Below are positions 25,048-38,031 of a DNA stretch of 64,000 bases, one piece after another. The notes beneath the pieces were generated by a model. It saw nothing but the letters and a program-made list of their open reading frames with translations. It ran no database searches and was not told where the DNA came from. Where the stretch lies: assembly GCF_000772045.1 (NCBI RefSeq), contig NZ_CP009754.1, positions 7,812,001-7,876,000 on the forward strand, in the 5' to 3' direction. The translations under genes were made by a program, and so were the position numbers. Position 1 is the stretch's first letter. Each line of letters begins with the position of its first letter. Source of the stretch: Streptomyces sp. CCM_MD2014. GTDB lineage: Bacteria; Actinomycetota; Actinomycetes; Streptomycetales; Streptomycetaceae.

Positions 25048-26781
25048 TCAGCCCGTACCGCTCAGGTGACACAGCAGCAGGCACACGTCGTCGTCGCGTT
25101 CGGAGTCGCTCAGCATCGGACGCAGGATGCCGTCCGCCGAACCCTCCAGGTCCGCGTCCAGTGCGGCCGGGCCGAACGAGCCGAGTGCGTCCGCCAGCCG
25201 CGCGATGCCCGGGTCTATGCCCCGGGCGCGACGCTCCACCAGACCGTCCGTGTACAGCGCGAGGGTCGATCCGCGCGCCATGGGCACCGTGTGGTCCGCG
25301 ATCTCCTGCCGCAGCGGGATGCCGAGCATCGCACCGGGCTTGGCGTCCAGGGTACGGACCCGTCCGTCCGGGGAGCGCAGCACCGGCGGCGGGTGACCGG
25401 CCGCCGCCCACGTCATGGTCGGGTCGTCGGGGTGGAAGCGCGCGATGACGGCGGTGGCGAACAGGTCGGGCTGGAGGTGGTGCAGGAAGGTGTGCAGCCG
25501 GGTCAGCAACTGCCCGGGGCTGCCGCCGTCGACCGCGTACGCGCGCAGGGCGGTGCGCAGCTGACTCATCATCACGGCCGCGCGCAGCCCGTGGCCGGTG
25601 ACGTCACCGACCACGGCGATGACACCGCCGTCCGGCTGACGGAACGCGTCGTACCAGTCGCCGCCGATGTTCAGCCCGTGGGTGGCCGGCAGATAGCGCG
25701 CGGCCAGCGTGAGGCCGGGCGGGGCCGGCAACTCCGTCAGCAGCGCCCGTTGCAGCGTCTCGGCGATGTCCCGGTTGTGCTGGTAGCGCTGGGCGTGGTC
25801 GATCGCGATGCTGGCCCGCCGGGTCAGCTCGACCAGCATCACGGCGTCGTCCGGGTCCCAGCGCTCCCCGGGCGGGGACAGGGTCACCACACCCAGGGGT
25901 GCCTGCCGGGTCGGCAGCGGGATGCACAGCAGCGGCCGGTCCGGGGCCAGCGCCGAGGGCGGCTGGTCCTCCACGCCGGGCAGGCCGCCGGGGTGCGCGG
26001 CGGCGTACTGCGGCCGTCCGGTGCGCGCGGCGACCACCGCGGCGGCCGCGTGGGCGGGGCCCGGCCGGTCGCCGTCCTGGTCGAACAGCCAGACGTCCAC
26101 ACTCGCCGCGTACTCCGGCACCAGCAGTTCCGGCAGCCGGCGCACGATCTCGTGGTGGTCCAGCGACGCCGTCAGCACCGCGCTCGCGTCCGCCAGGAAG
26201 GTCAGCCTGCGCCGGGCGTTCTCCGCCTCCGTGCGCGCCTTGCGTTCGGCCGCGAACGCCTCGCGCTGGGCCCGGCCGGCGGCGTCGAGTTCGGCGTGCA
26301 GCGCCACCACGCCCTGGTTCGTCTGCTGGAGTTCCTCCCGGTGGAAGTCGACCAGGCGCTCCTGCTCGGTCAGCCTCTCCAGGACCAGCGCCGTGTCCTC
26401 GTCGGCGCCCAGCAGCGCCTGGGCCAGCTCCGCCGGGTCGTCCGCCACGGCACCGACGCCGACGTCCGCCACCGCCTCGGGGCACGGCACCGTGACCCGC
26501 CACGGCGGCTGCCCGGCCGCAGCGGCCTCGGGCGACGGCGTCACCACGGCGTGCAGCACCTCCTCGCCGGTCCCCGCGGGGGTGCCGGAGACGGTGCCCG
26601 TCTCCAGGGTGAGCCGCCAGGTGCCGCCCTTGGTCAGACACGACCGCAGCTGTGCACCGAGCGAGGCCGTCAGCCGCGCGCGGTCCACCGGCGGCACACC
26701 GTAGGCCGCCGCCAGCCGCGCGGTGGCGATGCGCGCCCGGGCCGCTTCGGTGAAGTCGCTGATCTGCCAGGTTCGGGTCAT
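25048..26781 (-). CDS. RsbU-like PP2C (SpoIIE) phosphatase with GAF domain
   Basis: Encodes 577 residues. The N-terminal 125 residues resemble a degenerate GHKL/sensor region. A coiled coil (about 130-190) is followed by a GAF domain (200-350) and a SpoIIE-type PP2C domain (385-575) with IGGDWYDAF, VGDVTGHGLRAA, AAGHPPP and YTDGLVERR as metal-binding motifs. Such enzymes dephosphorylate STAS antagonists and so free a SigB-type sigma factor. Its ATG overlaps the preceding gene's stop (ATGA). It is the last gene of the rsbR-rsbS-rsbT-like operon, the position of RsbU. Confidence 0.9.
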   Translation of the reverse strand: MTRTWQISDFTEAARARIATARLAAAYGVPPVDRARLTASLGAQLRSCLTKGGTWRLTLETGTVSGTPAGTGEEVLHAVVTPSPEAAAAGQPPWRVTVPCPEAVADVGVGAVADDPAELAQALLGADEDTALVLERLTEQERLVDFHREELQQTNQGVVALHAELDAAGRAQREAFAAERKARTEAENARRRLTFLADASAVLTASLDHHEIVRRLPELLVPEYAASVDVWLFDQDGDRPGPAHAAAAVVAARTGRPQYAAAHPGGLPGVEDQPPSALAPDRPLLCIPLPTRQAPLGVVTLSPPGERWDPDDAVMLVELTRRASIAIDHAQRYQHNRDIAETLQRALLTELPAPPGLTLAARYLPATHGLNIGGDWYDAFRQPDGGVIAVVGDVTGHGLRAAVMMSQLRTALRAYAVDGGSPGQLLTRLHTFLHHLQPDLFATAVIARFHPDDPTMTWAAAGHPPPVLRSPDGRVRTLDAKPGAMLGIPLRQEIADHTVPMARGSTLALYTDGLVERRARGIDPGIARLADALGSFGPAALDADLEGSADGILRPMLSDSERDDDVCLLLCHLSGTG

Positions 26782-27842
26782 GGGCCATCCGGCGGGGTCG
26801 GGACCAGCACGGCGACGGCGGTGTCGTCCCGCACGGGCCGGGCCGGGCTGCTGGCGTCACGGATCGTCACGGCGGCGGTCACCGCCGGGTCGGTCGCGGG
26901 GCGGCACGTGTCGGACGTCGGCGACCACCGGCTCGGCAGACCGTCGCTGTGCAGCACCAGGACCCGGTCGTCCGCCCAGGCCGTCTTCTCCTCGCGCAGC
27001 GTGGTGGGCCGGTGGGTGCCGACGATGCCGGGGCGCGACACCAGATGCCGCCAGGCGCCGCCCTCGCACAGCCGTGCCCCGATGTTGCCCACACCGGCGA
27101 AGCGGAGCACCCCGGCCCGCGCGTCGACCTGGGCCACCGCGACGGCCGCGCCGCGGGTGCCGGACAACGCCCGGTCGAGCCGCCGCACCGCCTCCGCCGG
27201 CGGCAGGTGGGCCGAGGTGCGCAGCGTCTCCACGGCGGCCGTCGAGGCACGCGCCGCCTCCGGGCCGTGGCCGAGACCGTCGGCCAGCATCAGCGTGACG
27301 AGGTCTCCGTCCCGGACCCAGGCCCAGGCGTCGCCCGAGTACTCCGCACCGCCGAACGGCACGTTCACCGCGCCGGCCCGCAGCCGGCCCGCCGGCCCGG
27401 TGTCGGCGGCGCGGACCTCGGGTACGGCGCCCACCCGGGCGACGACCACCGTGCCCCGGCCGGGGACGCTGTGCAGGTCGAAGTCGTCGGCCAGGCGCGC
27501 ACAGGTGCCGAGCCCCGCACCGAGGGAGCCCGTGGTGGTGAAACCGTCGCGCAGCGCGGCGGACACGTCGGTGATCCCGGGACCGTGGTCGACCGTGACG
27601 ATCTGCACGCGCCACGTCGCCTCCCGGCCGGCCGCGAGGACGGGAGGCGCGACCACGTCGATCAGGACCTGGCCGCCCCCGGCGTGCTTGAGCAGGTTGG
27701 TGGCCAGCTCGGTCGCCACCAGCGCCGTCGTCGAGGTCCGCTGCTCGTCGAGACCGGCCAGGGCCGCCGCGTGCTCGGCGGCCACCCTGGCGTCCCGCAC
27801 CCGGGTCGAGTCGTGCACCGGGACGTCCCACACGCGCGGCAT
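26778..27842 (-). CDS. fusion of GHKL kinase and PP2C phosphatase domains
   Basis: Encodes 354 residues. Residues 15-135 are an RsbT/RsbW-type ATPase (N-box VATELATNLLKHAGG with Glu45 and Asn49; DHGPGITD; LGAGLGTCARL). Residues 150-350 are a compact PP2C like RsbX (GAEYSGDAWAWV, LADGLGHGPEA, LHSDGLPSRW, DDTAVAVLV). A kinase and an opposing phosphatase of the same partner-switching type thus sit in one chain. It is ATGA-coupled on both sides. RsbX resets stressosomes by dephosphorylating RsbR and RsbS, which would suit this operon (inference). Confidence 0.9.
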   Translation of the reverse strand: MPRVWDVPVHDSTRVRDARVAAEHAAALAGLDEQRTSTTALVATELATNLLKHAGGGQVLIDVVAPPVLAAGREATWRVQIVTVDHGPGITDVSAALRDGFTTTGSLGAGLGTCARLADDFDLHSVPGRGTVVVARVGAVPEVRAADTGPAGRLRAGAVNVPFGGAEYSGDAWAWVRDGDLVTLMLADGLGHGPEAARASTAAVETLRTSAHLPPAEAVRRLDRALSGTRGAAVAVAQVDARAGVLRFAGVGNIGARLCEGGAWRHLVSRPGIVGTHRPTTLREEKTAWADDRVLVLHSDGLPSRWSPTSDTCRPATDPAVTAAVTIRDASSPARPVRDDTAVAVLVPTPPDGP

Positions 27843-28282
27843 CAGGACTCCTCACGCGGGCGCGGCGGCCGGCCCACCCAGGACGTCACCCGCACGGTCG
27901 TTCCGGCGCCCGGGGCGCTCTCGATCCCGAACTCGTGCACCAGGCGCCGTGCGCCGCCCAGCCCCATGCCGAGACCGTCGCCGGAGGTGAAACCGTCGCT
28001 GAGCGCCTGCTCCAGGTCCGGGATGCCGGGCCCCTCGTCGCTGAAGGTCAGCCGGAGCCCGTGCGTGGTGCCCTCGACCAGCGGCTCCGTCTCCATCGTG
28101 CCGCCACCGCCGTACACGAGCGTGTTGCGGGCCAGCTCACTGGCCGCGGTGACCAGCTTGGTCTGGTCGACCAGACCGAAGCCGAGCTGGGCGGCGGCCT
28201 GCCGCACATGCTGTCGTACCCACACCAGATCCATGTCCGAGCGGATCGGCAGGCGGGCCTGGGAGCCCGCGGCAGTGTGCAT
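27842..28282 (-). CDS. rsbT: RsbT-like switch kinase
   Basis: Encodes 146 residues, one GHKL domain. The N-box AASELARNTLVYGGG has Glu49 and Asn53. FSDEGPGIPD and GLGMGLGGARRLVHEF complete the ATP site. Its place directly after the RsbR and RsbS genes and its sequence (SELARNT) fit RsbT, which phosphorylates RsbS and RsbR and then activates a PP2C. The ATG at 28282 overlaps the rsbS-like stop codon and its own stop overlaps the next start (ATGA). Confidence 0.88.
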   Translation of the reverse strand: MHTAAGSQARLPIRSDMDLVWVRQHVRQAAAQLGFGLVDQTKLVTAASELARNTLVYGGGGTMETEPLVEGTTHGLRLTFSDEGPGIPDLEQALSDGFTSGDGLGMGLGGARRLVHEFGIESAPGAGTTVRVTSWVGRPPRPREES

Positions 28283-28713
28283 CACTGACTCTCCTGGCGC
28301 AGGCCGCCGAAGCGGGACGACGGGGCCTGCTGCCTGAGGAGCTCCAGGGCCACCTCGGTGCTGAGCGCGGTGTGCACGCCCGGCAGCGTCAGACCGAGCT
28401 CCACCAGCGTGATGGCGACCGCCGGCCGCATGCCGACCAGCACGGTCCGCGCGGCCAGCAGGCCGGTCTGCCCCGCGATCTCGGCCAGGATCCGGCCGAG
28501 GAAGGAGTCGACGATCTCCACGCCGGAGACGTCGATGACCACACCGGTGGCACCGCTGCGCACGATGGTCTCGGCGAGGTCCTCCTGGAGCTGCTGTGCC
28601 GTGCTGTCGTGCAGGTCTCCCTGAAGGGTGACCAGGAGGACCTCGCCGAGCCGGAGCACCGGAACATGCCCTGACACCGGAGCCCCGTGGGGTCCGGGAA
28701 ACGCCTGGCTCAC
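28282..28713 (-). CDS. rsbS: RsbS-like STAS protein
   Basis: Encodes 143 residues from GTG 28713, which overlaps the RsbR-like stop (GTGA). It is a single STAS domain: VPVLRLGEVLLVTLQGDL, GVVIDVSGVEIVDSFLGRILAE (Ser in the phospho-acceptor loop) and LVGMRPAVAITLVELG. RsbS forms the stressosome core with RsbR and holds RsbT until it is phosphorylated. Gene order and length agree. Confidence 0.88.
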   Translation of the reverse strand: MSQAFPGPHGAPVSGHVPVLRLGEVLLVTLQGDLHDSTAQQLQEDLAETIVRSGATGVVIDVSGVEIVDSFLGRILAEIAGQTGLLAARTVLVGMRPAVAITLVELGLTLPGVHTALSTEVALELLRQQAPSSRFGGLRQESQ

Positions 28714-29609
28714 CGTACGACCGCACCGTTCTCGCCGGGCGTCACGATGCCGACCCCGAGCTGGTGCAGCACGTACCCCAGCGCGTCGGCGAGGCTCGCC
28801 CGGGTGACCACCGTGCCCAGGTCCAGTCCCAGGTGCACCATGGTCTGCGCGATCGCGGGCCGGATGCCGGAGACGATGCACTCGGCGCCCATGAGCCGGG
28901 CCGCCGCGACCGTCTTCATCAGGTGCTGGGCCACCAGCGAGTCGACGGTCGGAACGCCGGTGATGTCCAGGATCGCGTAGCGCGCCTGCTGCTCGACGAT
29001 GGACTCCAGCAGGGTCTCCATCACCACCTGGCTGCGCGCGCTGTCCAGCGTGCCGATCAGCGGCACCGCCACGATGCCGTCCCACAGCTTGATGACCGGC
29101 GTGGCCACCTCGAGCAGCTGGAGCCGCTGGCGGTCGATGAGCGCCTGTCCCTCGCTGAGCGCCGTCTGCATGACCACGACCCGCAGGGTCCCCATCAGCA
29201 CGCTCAGTGTGGTGACACAGGCCCGGACGTGCTCCGCGGAGGCATCCTCCGGCAGGTCGGACACGAGCAGGTTCTCCACGGGAGGACGCAGCGCGGCCAG
29301 CTCGCTGGACACCTGTGCCGTGCTCAGTCCGGCCCGCGAGCGGGCCGCGCCCATCCGCGCCAACTGCTCGCGGACCGTGGTGAATCCGGCGGCGTCCGGG
29401 TCCTCCACCCGCGCCGCGTCCGCCACTTGCGCCAGCGCGTCCACGACGGCCTTGCCCGCCTCGACCGCCTCGTCGCGCGAGACGGTGAACACGGTCCGGA
29501 ACACGGGCTCGTCCGCCCACCGCTGGGCGATCTGCTCACGACGGCGCCGCAGAAACTCCCTGATCTCGTGCGTCGGCGCTGCCGCCGTTCCCTCCGCCTG
29601 GTCCGGCAC
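28710..29609 (-). CDS. rsbR: RsbR-like stressosome co-antagonist
   Basis: Encodes 299 residues from GTG 29609, chosen because AGGAG lies eight bases upstream; a GTG at 29618 directly abuts the same site. The N-terminal half is helical and probably a globin-like sensor without evident haem ligand. A STAS domain fills residues 165-285: VPLIGTLDSARSQVV, YAILDITGVPTVDSLVAQHLM (the Thr phospho-site region) and GIRPAIAQTMVHLGLDLG. RsbR paralogues integrate signals in stressosomes. It heads a five-gene coupled operon. Confidence 0.88.
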   Translation of the reverse strand: MPDQAEGTAAAPTHEIREFLRRRREQIAQRWADEPVFRTVFTVSRDEAVEAGKAVVDALAQVADAARVEDPDAAGFTTVREQLARMGAARSRAGLSTAQVSSELAALRPPVENLLVSDLPEDASAEHVRACVTTLSVLMGTLRVVVMQTALSEGQALIDRQRLQLLEVATPVIKLWDGIVAVPLIGTLDSARSQVVMETLLESIVEQQARYAILDITGVPTVDSLVAQHLMKTVAAARLMGAECIVSGIRPAIAQTMVHLGLDLGTVVTRASLADALGYVLHQLGVGIVTPGENGAVVR

Positions 29610-29766
29610 TTGTCCCACTCCTCATCCGCGTTGCGCCGCACCTCGCCCCCACGGGGCGACGTGCCGGCGACGTGACTCTGCCGGGCGACAACTGTATCCA
29701 CCCGCCGACCTGGCACGGCACCCGCTTCCGCACGACCGGTCGGGACGAGACGCGGGGCGGGAGGGC

Positions 29767-30159
29767 TCAGGCGTCGGGCACCCGCGGACCCTCCGGGTGC
29801 GCGTCGACCCGGGAGAGCGCCTCGTCGACGCTCGCGGAGACCGGCACCGTGATGCTCACCCCCGTCAGATCCAGGACCCGCAGCACCGCCGGGGCCGGCG
29901 AGATGATGTGCACGCTGCCCGGCAGGTCCCGGGCCTCCTGGTAGACGCGCAGGATGATGTTCATGCCGGACGAGTCCATGAACGGCACCTCCGACAGGTC
30001 CAGCAGGAAGTGCCGTCGGCCGTGGTGGAGCTGGTTGGCCAGATGGTGCTGGAACTCGGTCGCGGTGTCGACGTCCAGGTAGCCCTCCACCTTGAGCAGC
30101 GCGACGTCCTCCCGGGGCAGGGTCACCTCGACGGACAGCGGGTTCTGGGCTATGGGCAC
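29767..30159 (-). CDS. STAS-domain anti-sigma factor antagonist (RsbV type)
   Basis: Encodes 130 residues from GTG 30159, with GGAGG five bases upstream. The STAS core has VALLKVEGYLDVDTATEF, FLLDLSEVPFMDSSGMNIIL with the phosphorylatable serine in DSSGM, and VLRVLDLTGV. Dephosphorylated antagonists of this type bind an RsbW-type GHKL protein and so free its sigma factor. It stands between the stressosome-like operon and the HAMP-kinase/PP2C genes; the upstream gap carries a weak 8-bp stem (30180-30187 with 30207-30214). Confidence 0.88.
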   Translation of the reverse strand: MPIAQNPLSVEVTLPREDVALLKVEGYLDVDTATEFQHHLANQLHHGRRHFLLDLSEVPFMDSSGMNIILRVYQEARDLPGSVHIISPAPAVLRVLDLTGVSITVPVSASVDEALSRVDAHPEGPRVPDA

Positions 30160-30277
30160 GTGTACCTCCAACAATGCGGCGGCGCGGCGGACCGTCGTGT
30201 GGCCCACCGCGCCGGGCGGTTACCCCCGAATCCCGGCCCCACACCTGCCGACCGGGACCCGGTTCGTACGGGCGTCG

Positions 30278-32739
30278 TCATCCGACCCGGATGCCCACCA
30301 GACACGTGTCGTCGTCCGTGTCCGACCTGCTGTAGGTGAGCAGCCGGTCCAGGTGCTGGTCCAGGGTGTTCGGCGTCGGACGCACCGTGCTCAGCAGCTG
30401 GGTCAGCGCCTCCTCCACCGGGCGGTCGCGGCGCTCGATGAGACCGTCGGTGTACATCAGCAGGGTGTCCCCGGCGGCCAGCTCCGCCTCGGCCTCCTCG
30501 TACGCCGCCTCCGCCACCGCGCCCAGCAGCATGCCCTTGACCAGCGGCAGCGGCGCGGCCCCGGGGCCCCGCACGAGCACCGGCGGCAGATGGCCCGCCC
30601 TGGCCCAGCGCAGCGTGCGCCGGGCCGGGTCGTACAGGCCGCACACCGCCGTGGCGGTGACTCCGCCCGTCAGATGGTGCGCCACGATGTTGAGCCAGGA
30701 CAGCAGCTGCCCCGGGCCGGCCCCGGTCACCGCGAGACCGCGCAGTGCGTTGCGCAGCACCACCATGCTGGTCGCCGCCTCTATCCCGTGCCCGGCGACG
30801 TCCCCGACGCACAGCAGCACACGGCCGCTCGGCAGCATCACCGCGTCGTACCAGTCGCCGCCCACCAGCTGCTCCGTCTCCGCCGGCCGGTACCGGACGG
30901 CCACCTGGAGGTCCGGCACCTGCAGGGGCGTCTGGGCGGGCGGCATGATGGCGTGCTGCAGCTGCAGGGTCAGCCGGGCGCGCTCCACGGCCTGCTGCTC
31001 GGTCTGGGCGAGCTGGTCGCGCGTCGCGGCGAGCGCCACCTCCGTCCAGTGCTGGGCGGAGATGTCCTGACAGGCGCCCCGCACCAGGAGCAGCCGGTCG
31101 TCGGTGTCCAGGACCGGCTCGGCCACCACCCGCACGTGCCGGGTCACCCCGTCGGGCCGCCGCAGCCGGAACGCCGCCGACGCCGGCCGCCGGTGGTGCA
31201 GCAGGGTGCGCAGGAACCGTCCGATGGCGACGGCGTCGTCCGGATGGGCGTGGGCGGCCAGCTCCTCCAGCGGCACCGGCGTGCTCGTGTGCGGGCGCCC
31301 GTAGAGGTCGAACAGCTGCCCGTTCCAGGTGATCTCGCCGGTCAGCAGGTTCTCCTCGAAGCCGCCGATGCGGCCGAGCCGCTGGGCGTGCTGGAGAAGG
31401 CTGGCCAGCCGGGCCGTCTCGTCCTCGATGCGCCAGATGAGCAGCACCGCGTTGCCGTGCCGGCTGACGCTGATGTCCGCGACCGCCGACAGCGGCACCT
31501 GGTCCACCAGGGCGGTCAGGTTCATGTGCCGGGCCCGGAACGGCTCGCCCGTGGCGTAGACCCGCTCGACGTTCTGGAACAGCTCGCTGTCCCCGGCGGC
31601 CATCGGGTACGCCTCGAGGAGCAGCGCGCCGCCCACGACGGCACGGGGCCGCCCGGCCGGGTCCATGAAGCGGTTGTTCACGTGCTGGATGCGGAAGTCC
31701 GCCAGGTGCCCCGCCGCGTCCAGGTGGGGCACCAGGACCAGGGCGGGGTCGTGCAGCCCGTCGGCCAGGTCCATCAGCTCCACCGCGTCCGGGACCACCC
31801 GCGGGCCCTGCCCGGGTTCGCGCGGCGGCGTGTACGACTCCAGCGTGTGCGCGCACAGCTCCGCCAGGGCCTCCACCTGGCGGACGACCTGGGGCGGCTG
31901 CGGGGCCAGCGGCGCCGGCCACGCGATCTCCAGCACTCCGTGGATGCGCCCCCCGGTCCCGGCGGGCACGGCGACCCTCCCGCCGTCCGGGTACTGGTGC
32001 CGGCCCACACTGGGCAGCCCCGTCCGCGCGAGGGACGTGAACCACTGCCCCGCACGCTCGGTCAGACCGCACCGGGCCACCGTCGCCACGTCCGGCGGCA
32101 CATAGCGCCAGCGGGCCGCCTCGGCCGGCGGGAACCCCGCGCTGCCCACCAGGGTGAGCGACCCGTCGTGCCCGGCCGCCCAGATGGCCACCGCGACCGC
32201 GCCGAGCGGGCGCAGCGCCTGCTCCAGCAGCGCGTCGGCGACGGCCTGGGTGTCGTCCGCGGCCAGCGCGCCGCTCTCGGCGGCCCGCAGGCGTACGGCG
32301 GCCGACTCGGCCGCCGCCTCCCCGGCGTCCGAGGCGCCCGCCCCCCGAGCATCCTCCGTGCCGTCTTCGGGTGCCGTGGTCCGCACGGCGGCGGTGGCCG
32401 CGAGGAACGCCGCCGTCACCTCCGACATGCGGTCGCGGGCGGCCTGGTTGATGACGTCCACCGCGAACTCCAGCGGCGTCGCCCGGGACTGCTCGGCCAG
32501 CTCCGCGAGCTGCCGGGCGGCCTCGGCCGGACCGCAGCCGAGCCGTGCGACCAGGATGCCCTTGGCCAGCTCGACCAGCGCCCGGCCCTCGGCCTCGGCC
32601 TGCGCGGCCCGCACCTCGCGGCTGAGCCGGTCGACCGTGGCCGCCAGCCTGCCCACGGGGGACAGCGGGGTCATGCCGACCTGATCGGACGCGGCCCGCC
32701 GGACGTCACCGCCGGGATCGCCGGGACGCTCGGACCCGC

Positions 32740-32743
<4 letters not shown>
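30278..32743 (-). CDS. ANTAR-GAF-PAS-PP2C phosphatase
   Basis: Encodes 821 residues from ATG 32743, overlapping the stop of the HAMP-array kinase (ATGA). An ANTAR-like helical domain is near the start (residues 35-85: VELAKGILVARLGCGPAEAARQ), then a GAF domain (about 150-300), two PAS-like regions (about 320-430 and 440-560) and a SpoIIE-type PP2C (610-820) with VGGDWYDAV, VGDVAGHGIEAA, ARAGHLPP and YTDGLIERR. It probably acts on a STAS antagonist, perhaps the one encoded just downstream (inference). The combination of ANTAR with PP2C suggests an additional RNA-binding or dimerising role. Confidence 0.88.
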
Positions 32744-36735
<3,992 letters not shown>

Positions 36736-37133
36736 GCGTACCCTCGTTCCGCTCCCCGGGAGTCCTCGCGGCGAGGACTCACCACCCCCTCCGGACCGCG
36801 CGGGCGCGATCCGGCTTCCGTGCCCGCGTCTGCGCAGTTCACGGATTCCCCCAGCAGAAAAATACGTCAGAGGCTAACCCAGGTTCCGGGCGCGGACAAA
36901 GCGATGCGTCACCCGGTCGGAGGCGACCCCCCGTACGGGGCACGCCGAACGGGCGGCGCCCGGCGCGACCGGCCCGAGCCCGCCGCCGTACGGCTCACGG
37001 AAAGCGCCACCGCACGGCTCCGCCGGGCCCGAATGCGGCGGCCCCGGCCGGGTATCCGCTGCTGTGGAGCCGGTCCGGCCCGTTGCGTCCGCCCGGCCCC
37101 GAGGTCGTCACCGAAACGGGAGGGAAGGGCAGC
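36736..37133. other. intergenic region between the HAMP kinase and PRC-barrel genes
   Basis: This 398-base divergent gap holds no convincing ORF. It contains the palindrome CCCCGTACGGGG (36929-36940), an AT-richer patch near 36855-36885 suited to the HAMP kinase promoter (on the minus strand GGAACC and CGTATT lie about 15 bases apart, resembling an ECF-type promoter, weak), and a SigB-like promoter for the plus strand listed separately. Confidence 0.5.
37031..37055 (+). promoter_or_regulatory. possible SigB-type promoter of the PRC-barrel gene
   Basis: GAAT (37031-37034), 15 bases, then GGGTAT (37050-37055) fits the pattern G-N-N-T, N14-16, GGGTAY reported for Streptomyces SigB. It is 79 bases before the start codon. 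The pattern is short and GC-rich DNA will contain chance matches, but its position is right. Confidence 0.4.
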
Positions 37134-37505
37134 GTGCCGATGGAGAACATCTGGTCGTACACGGCGGGCAGCGGGCTGGAGGCCGGAGCGGACCTGACGG
37201 GCTGCACCGTCGTCGCCGACGACGGGACCATCGGACACGTGGACCGGCAGGCCGAGCACTTCGGCATGCGCCATCTCGTCGTCGACACCGGCGTCTGGGT
37301 GTTCGGCCGCAGCGTCCTCGTGCCGGTCGGACTGGTGAGCGGCATCGACGCCGAGGCCCGTACGGTCACGCTGAACTGCACCAGGGCCCAGGTCAAGGCC
37401 GCGCCCCGGTTCCGGACCGACAGCGAGACGATGGACCGCGACTACCTGGCGTCCGTCGGCGACTACTATCACCGGCTGCCGCCGCCGGAGCGCCCCGCGA
37501 CCTGA
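37134..37505 (+). CDS. PRC-barrel domain protein
   Basis: Encodes 123 residues from GTG 37134 (ATG 37140 two codons later is the alternative); GGGAGGGAAGGG is upstream. MENIWSYTAGS is followed by a PRC-barrel fold: DLTGCTVVADDGTIGHVDRQ, RHLVVDTGVWVFGRSVLVPVG and TLNCTRAQVKAAP. Such proteins bind RNA or partner proteins in ribosome maturation and photosynthesis systems; in Streptomyces they are common in stress regulons, with unknown role. The GHKL gene follows after 43 bases on the same strand. Confidence 0.85.
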   Translation: MPMENIWSYTAGSGLEAGADLTGCTVVADDGTIGHVDRQAEHFGMRHLVVDTGVWVFGRSVLVPVGLVSGIDAEARTVTLNCTRAQVKAAPRFRTDSETMDRDYLASVGDYYHRLPPPERPAT

Positions 37506-37548
37506 CCGGACCGAACGACAGCACGCGGAGACCGGGGAAACCACTGAC

Positions 37549-38022
37549 ATGCGACCGACCGACCGGATCACCACGCCCGTCACGGCCGTCACGGCACCGC
37601 CCGACGTCGCGCCCGCCGGCACACCGGCGCCGGGCGCCGGGGCGGGCGCGGCGGCCGCGAGGGCGTACGCGGAGTCGGTGGCGCGGACGCGGTGGGGCGG
37701 CCCGGGCCGCGTGGCGCGCGAGGAGGACGTCGCCGACCTGCTGCTCGTGGTGTCGGAACTGGTCACCAACGCGATCCGGCACGGCGACGGGCTGGCCGGC
37801 TTCGAGGTCCGGCCCACGGACGAGGGACTGTGGATCGCCGTCCACGACAACAACACGGTGGTGCCCGAATACGTCTACGCGTTCCCCACCGCCCATCCCG
37901 GCGGCGGATACGGCTGGCCGATCGTCGCCCGCCTCGCCCGGGACATCGCCGTCGAACCCCGGCCGGGGGGCGGGAAGACGATCAGCGCGCTGGTGCCCCT
38001 GCGCGCCGCGGACGCCCCGTGA
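37549..38022 (+). CDS. GHKL ATP-binding protein, anti-sigma-factor type
   Basis: Encodes 157 residues. After a low-complexity Ala/Pro/Gly N-terminus, the HATPase domain shows LVVSELVTNAIRHG with Glu70 and Asn74, VHDNN and GGYGWPIVARLA. It fits the large Streptomyces family of RsbW-like ATP-binding proteins. Its partner is unknown. It is downstream of the PRC-barrel gene and convergent with another GHKL gene whose stop is only 9 bases away. Confidence 0.82.
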   Translation: MRPTDRITTPVTAVTAPPDVAPAGTPAPGAGAGAAAARAYAESVARTRWGGPGRVAREEDVADLLLVVSELVTNAIRHGDGLAGFEVRPTDEGLWIAVHDNNTVVPEYVYAFPTAHPGGGYGWPIVARLARDIAVEPRPGGGKTISALVPLRAADAP

Positions 38023-38031
38023 CGGCCGAGG

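Noticed and set aside
29619..29766. SigB-like promoter ahead of the stressosome-like operon
   Set aside because: A GGATAC hexamer occurs but no G-N-N-T element at 14-16 bases upstream.
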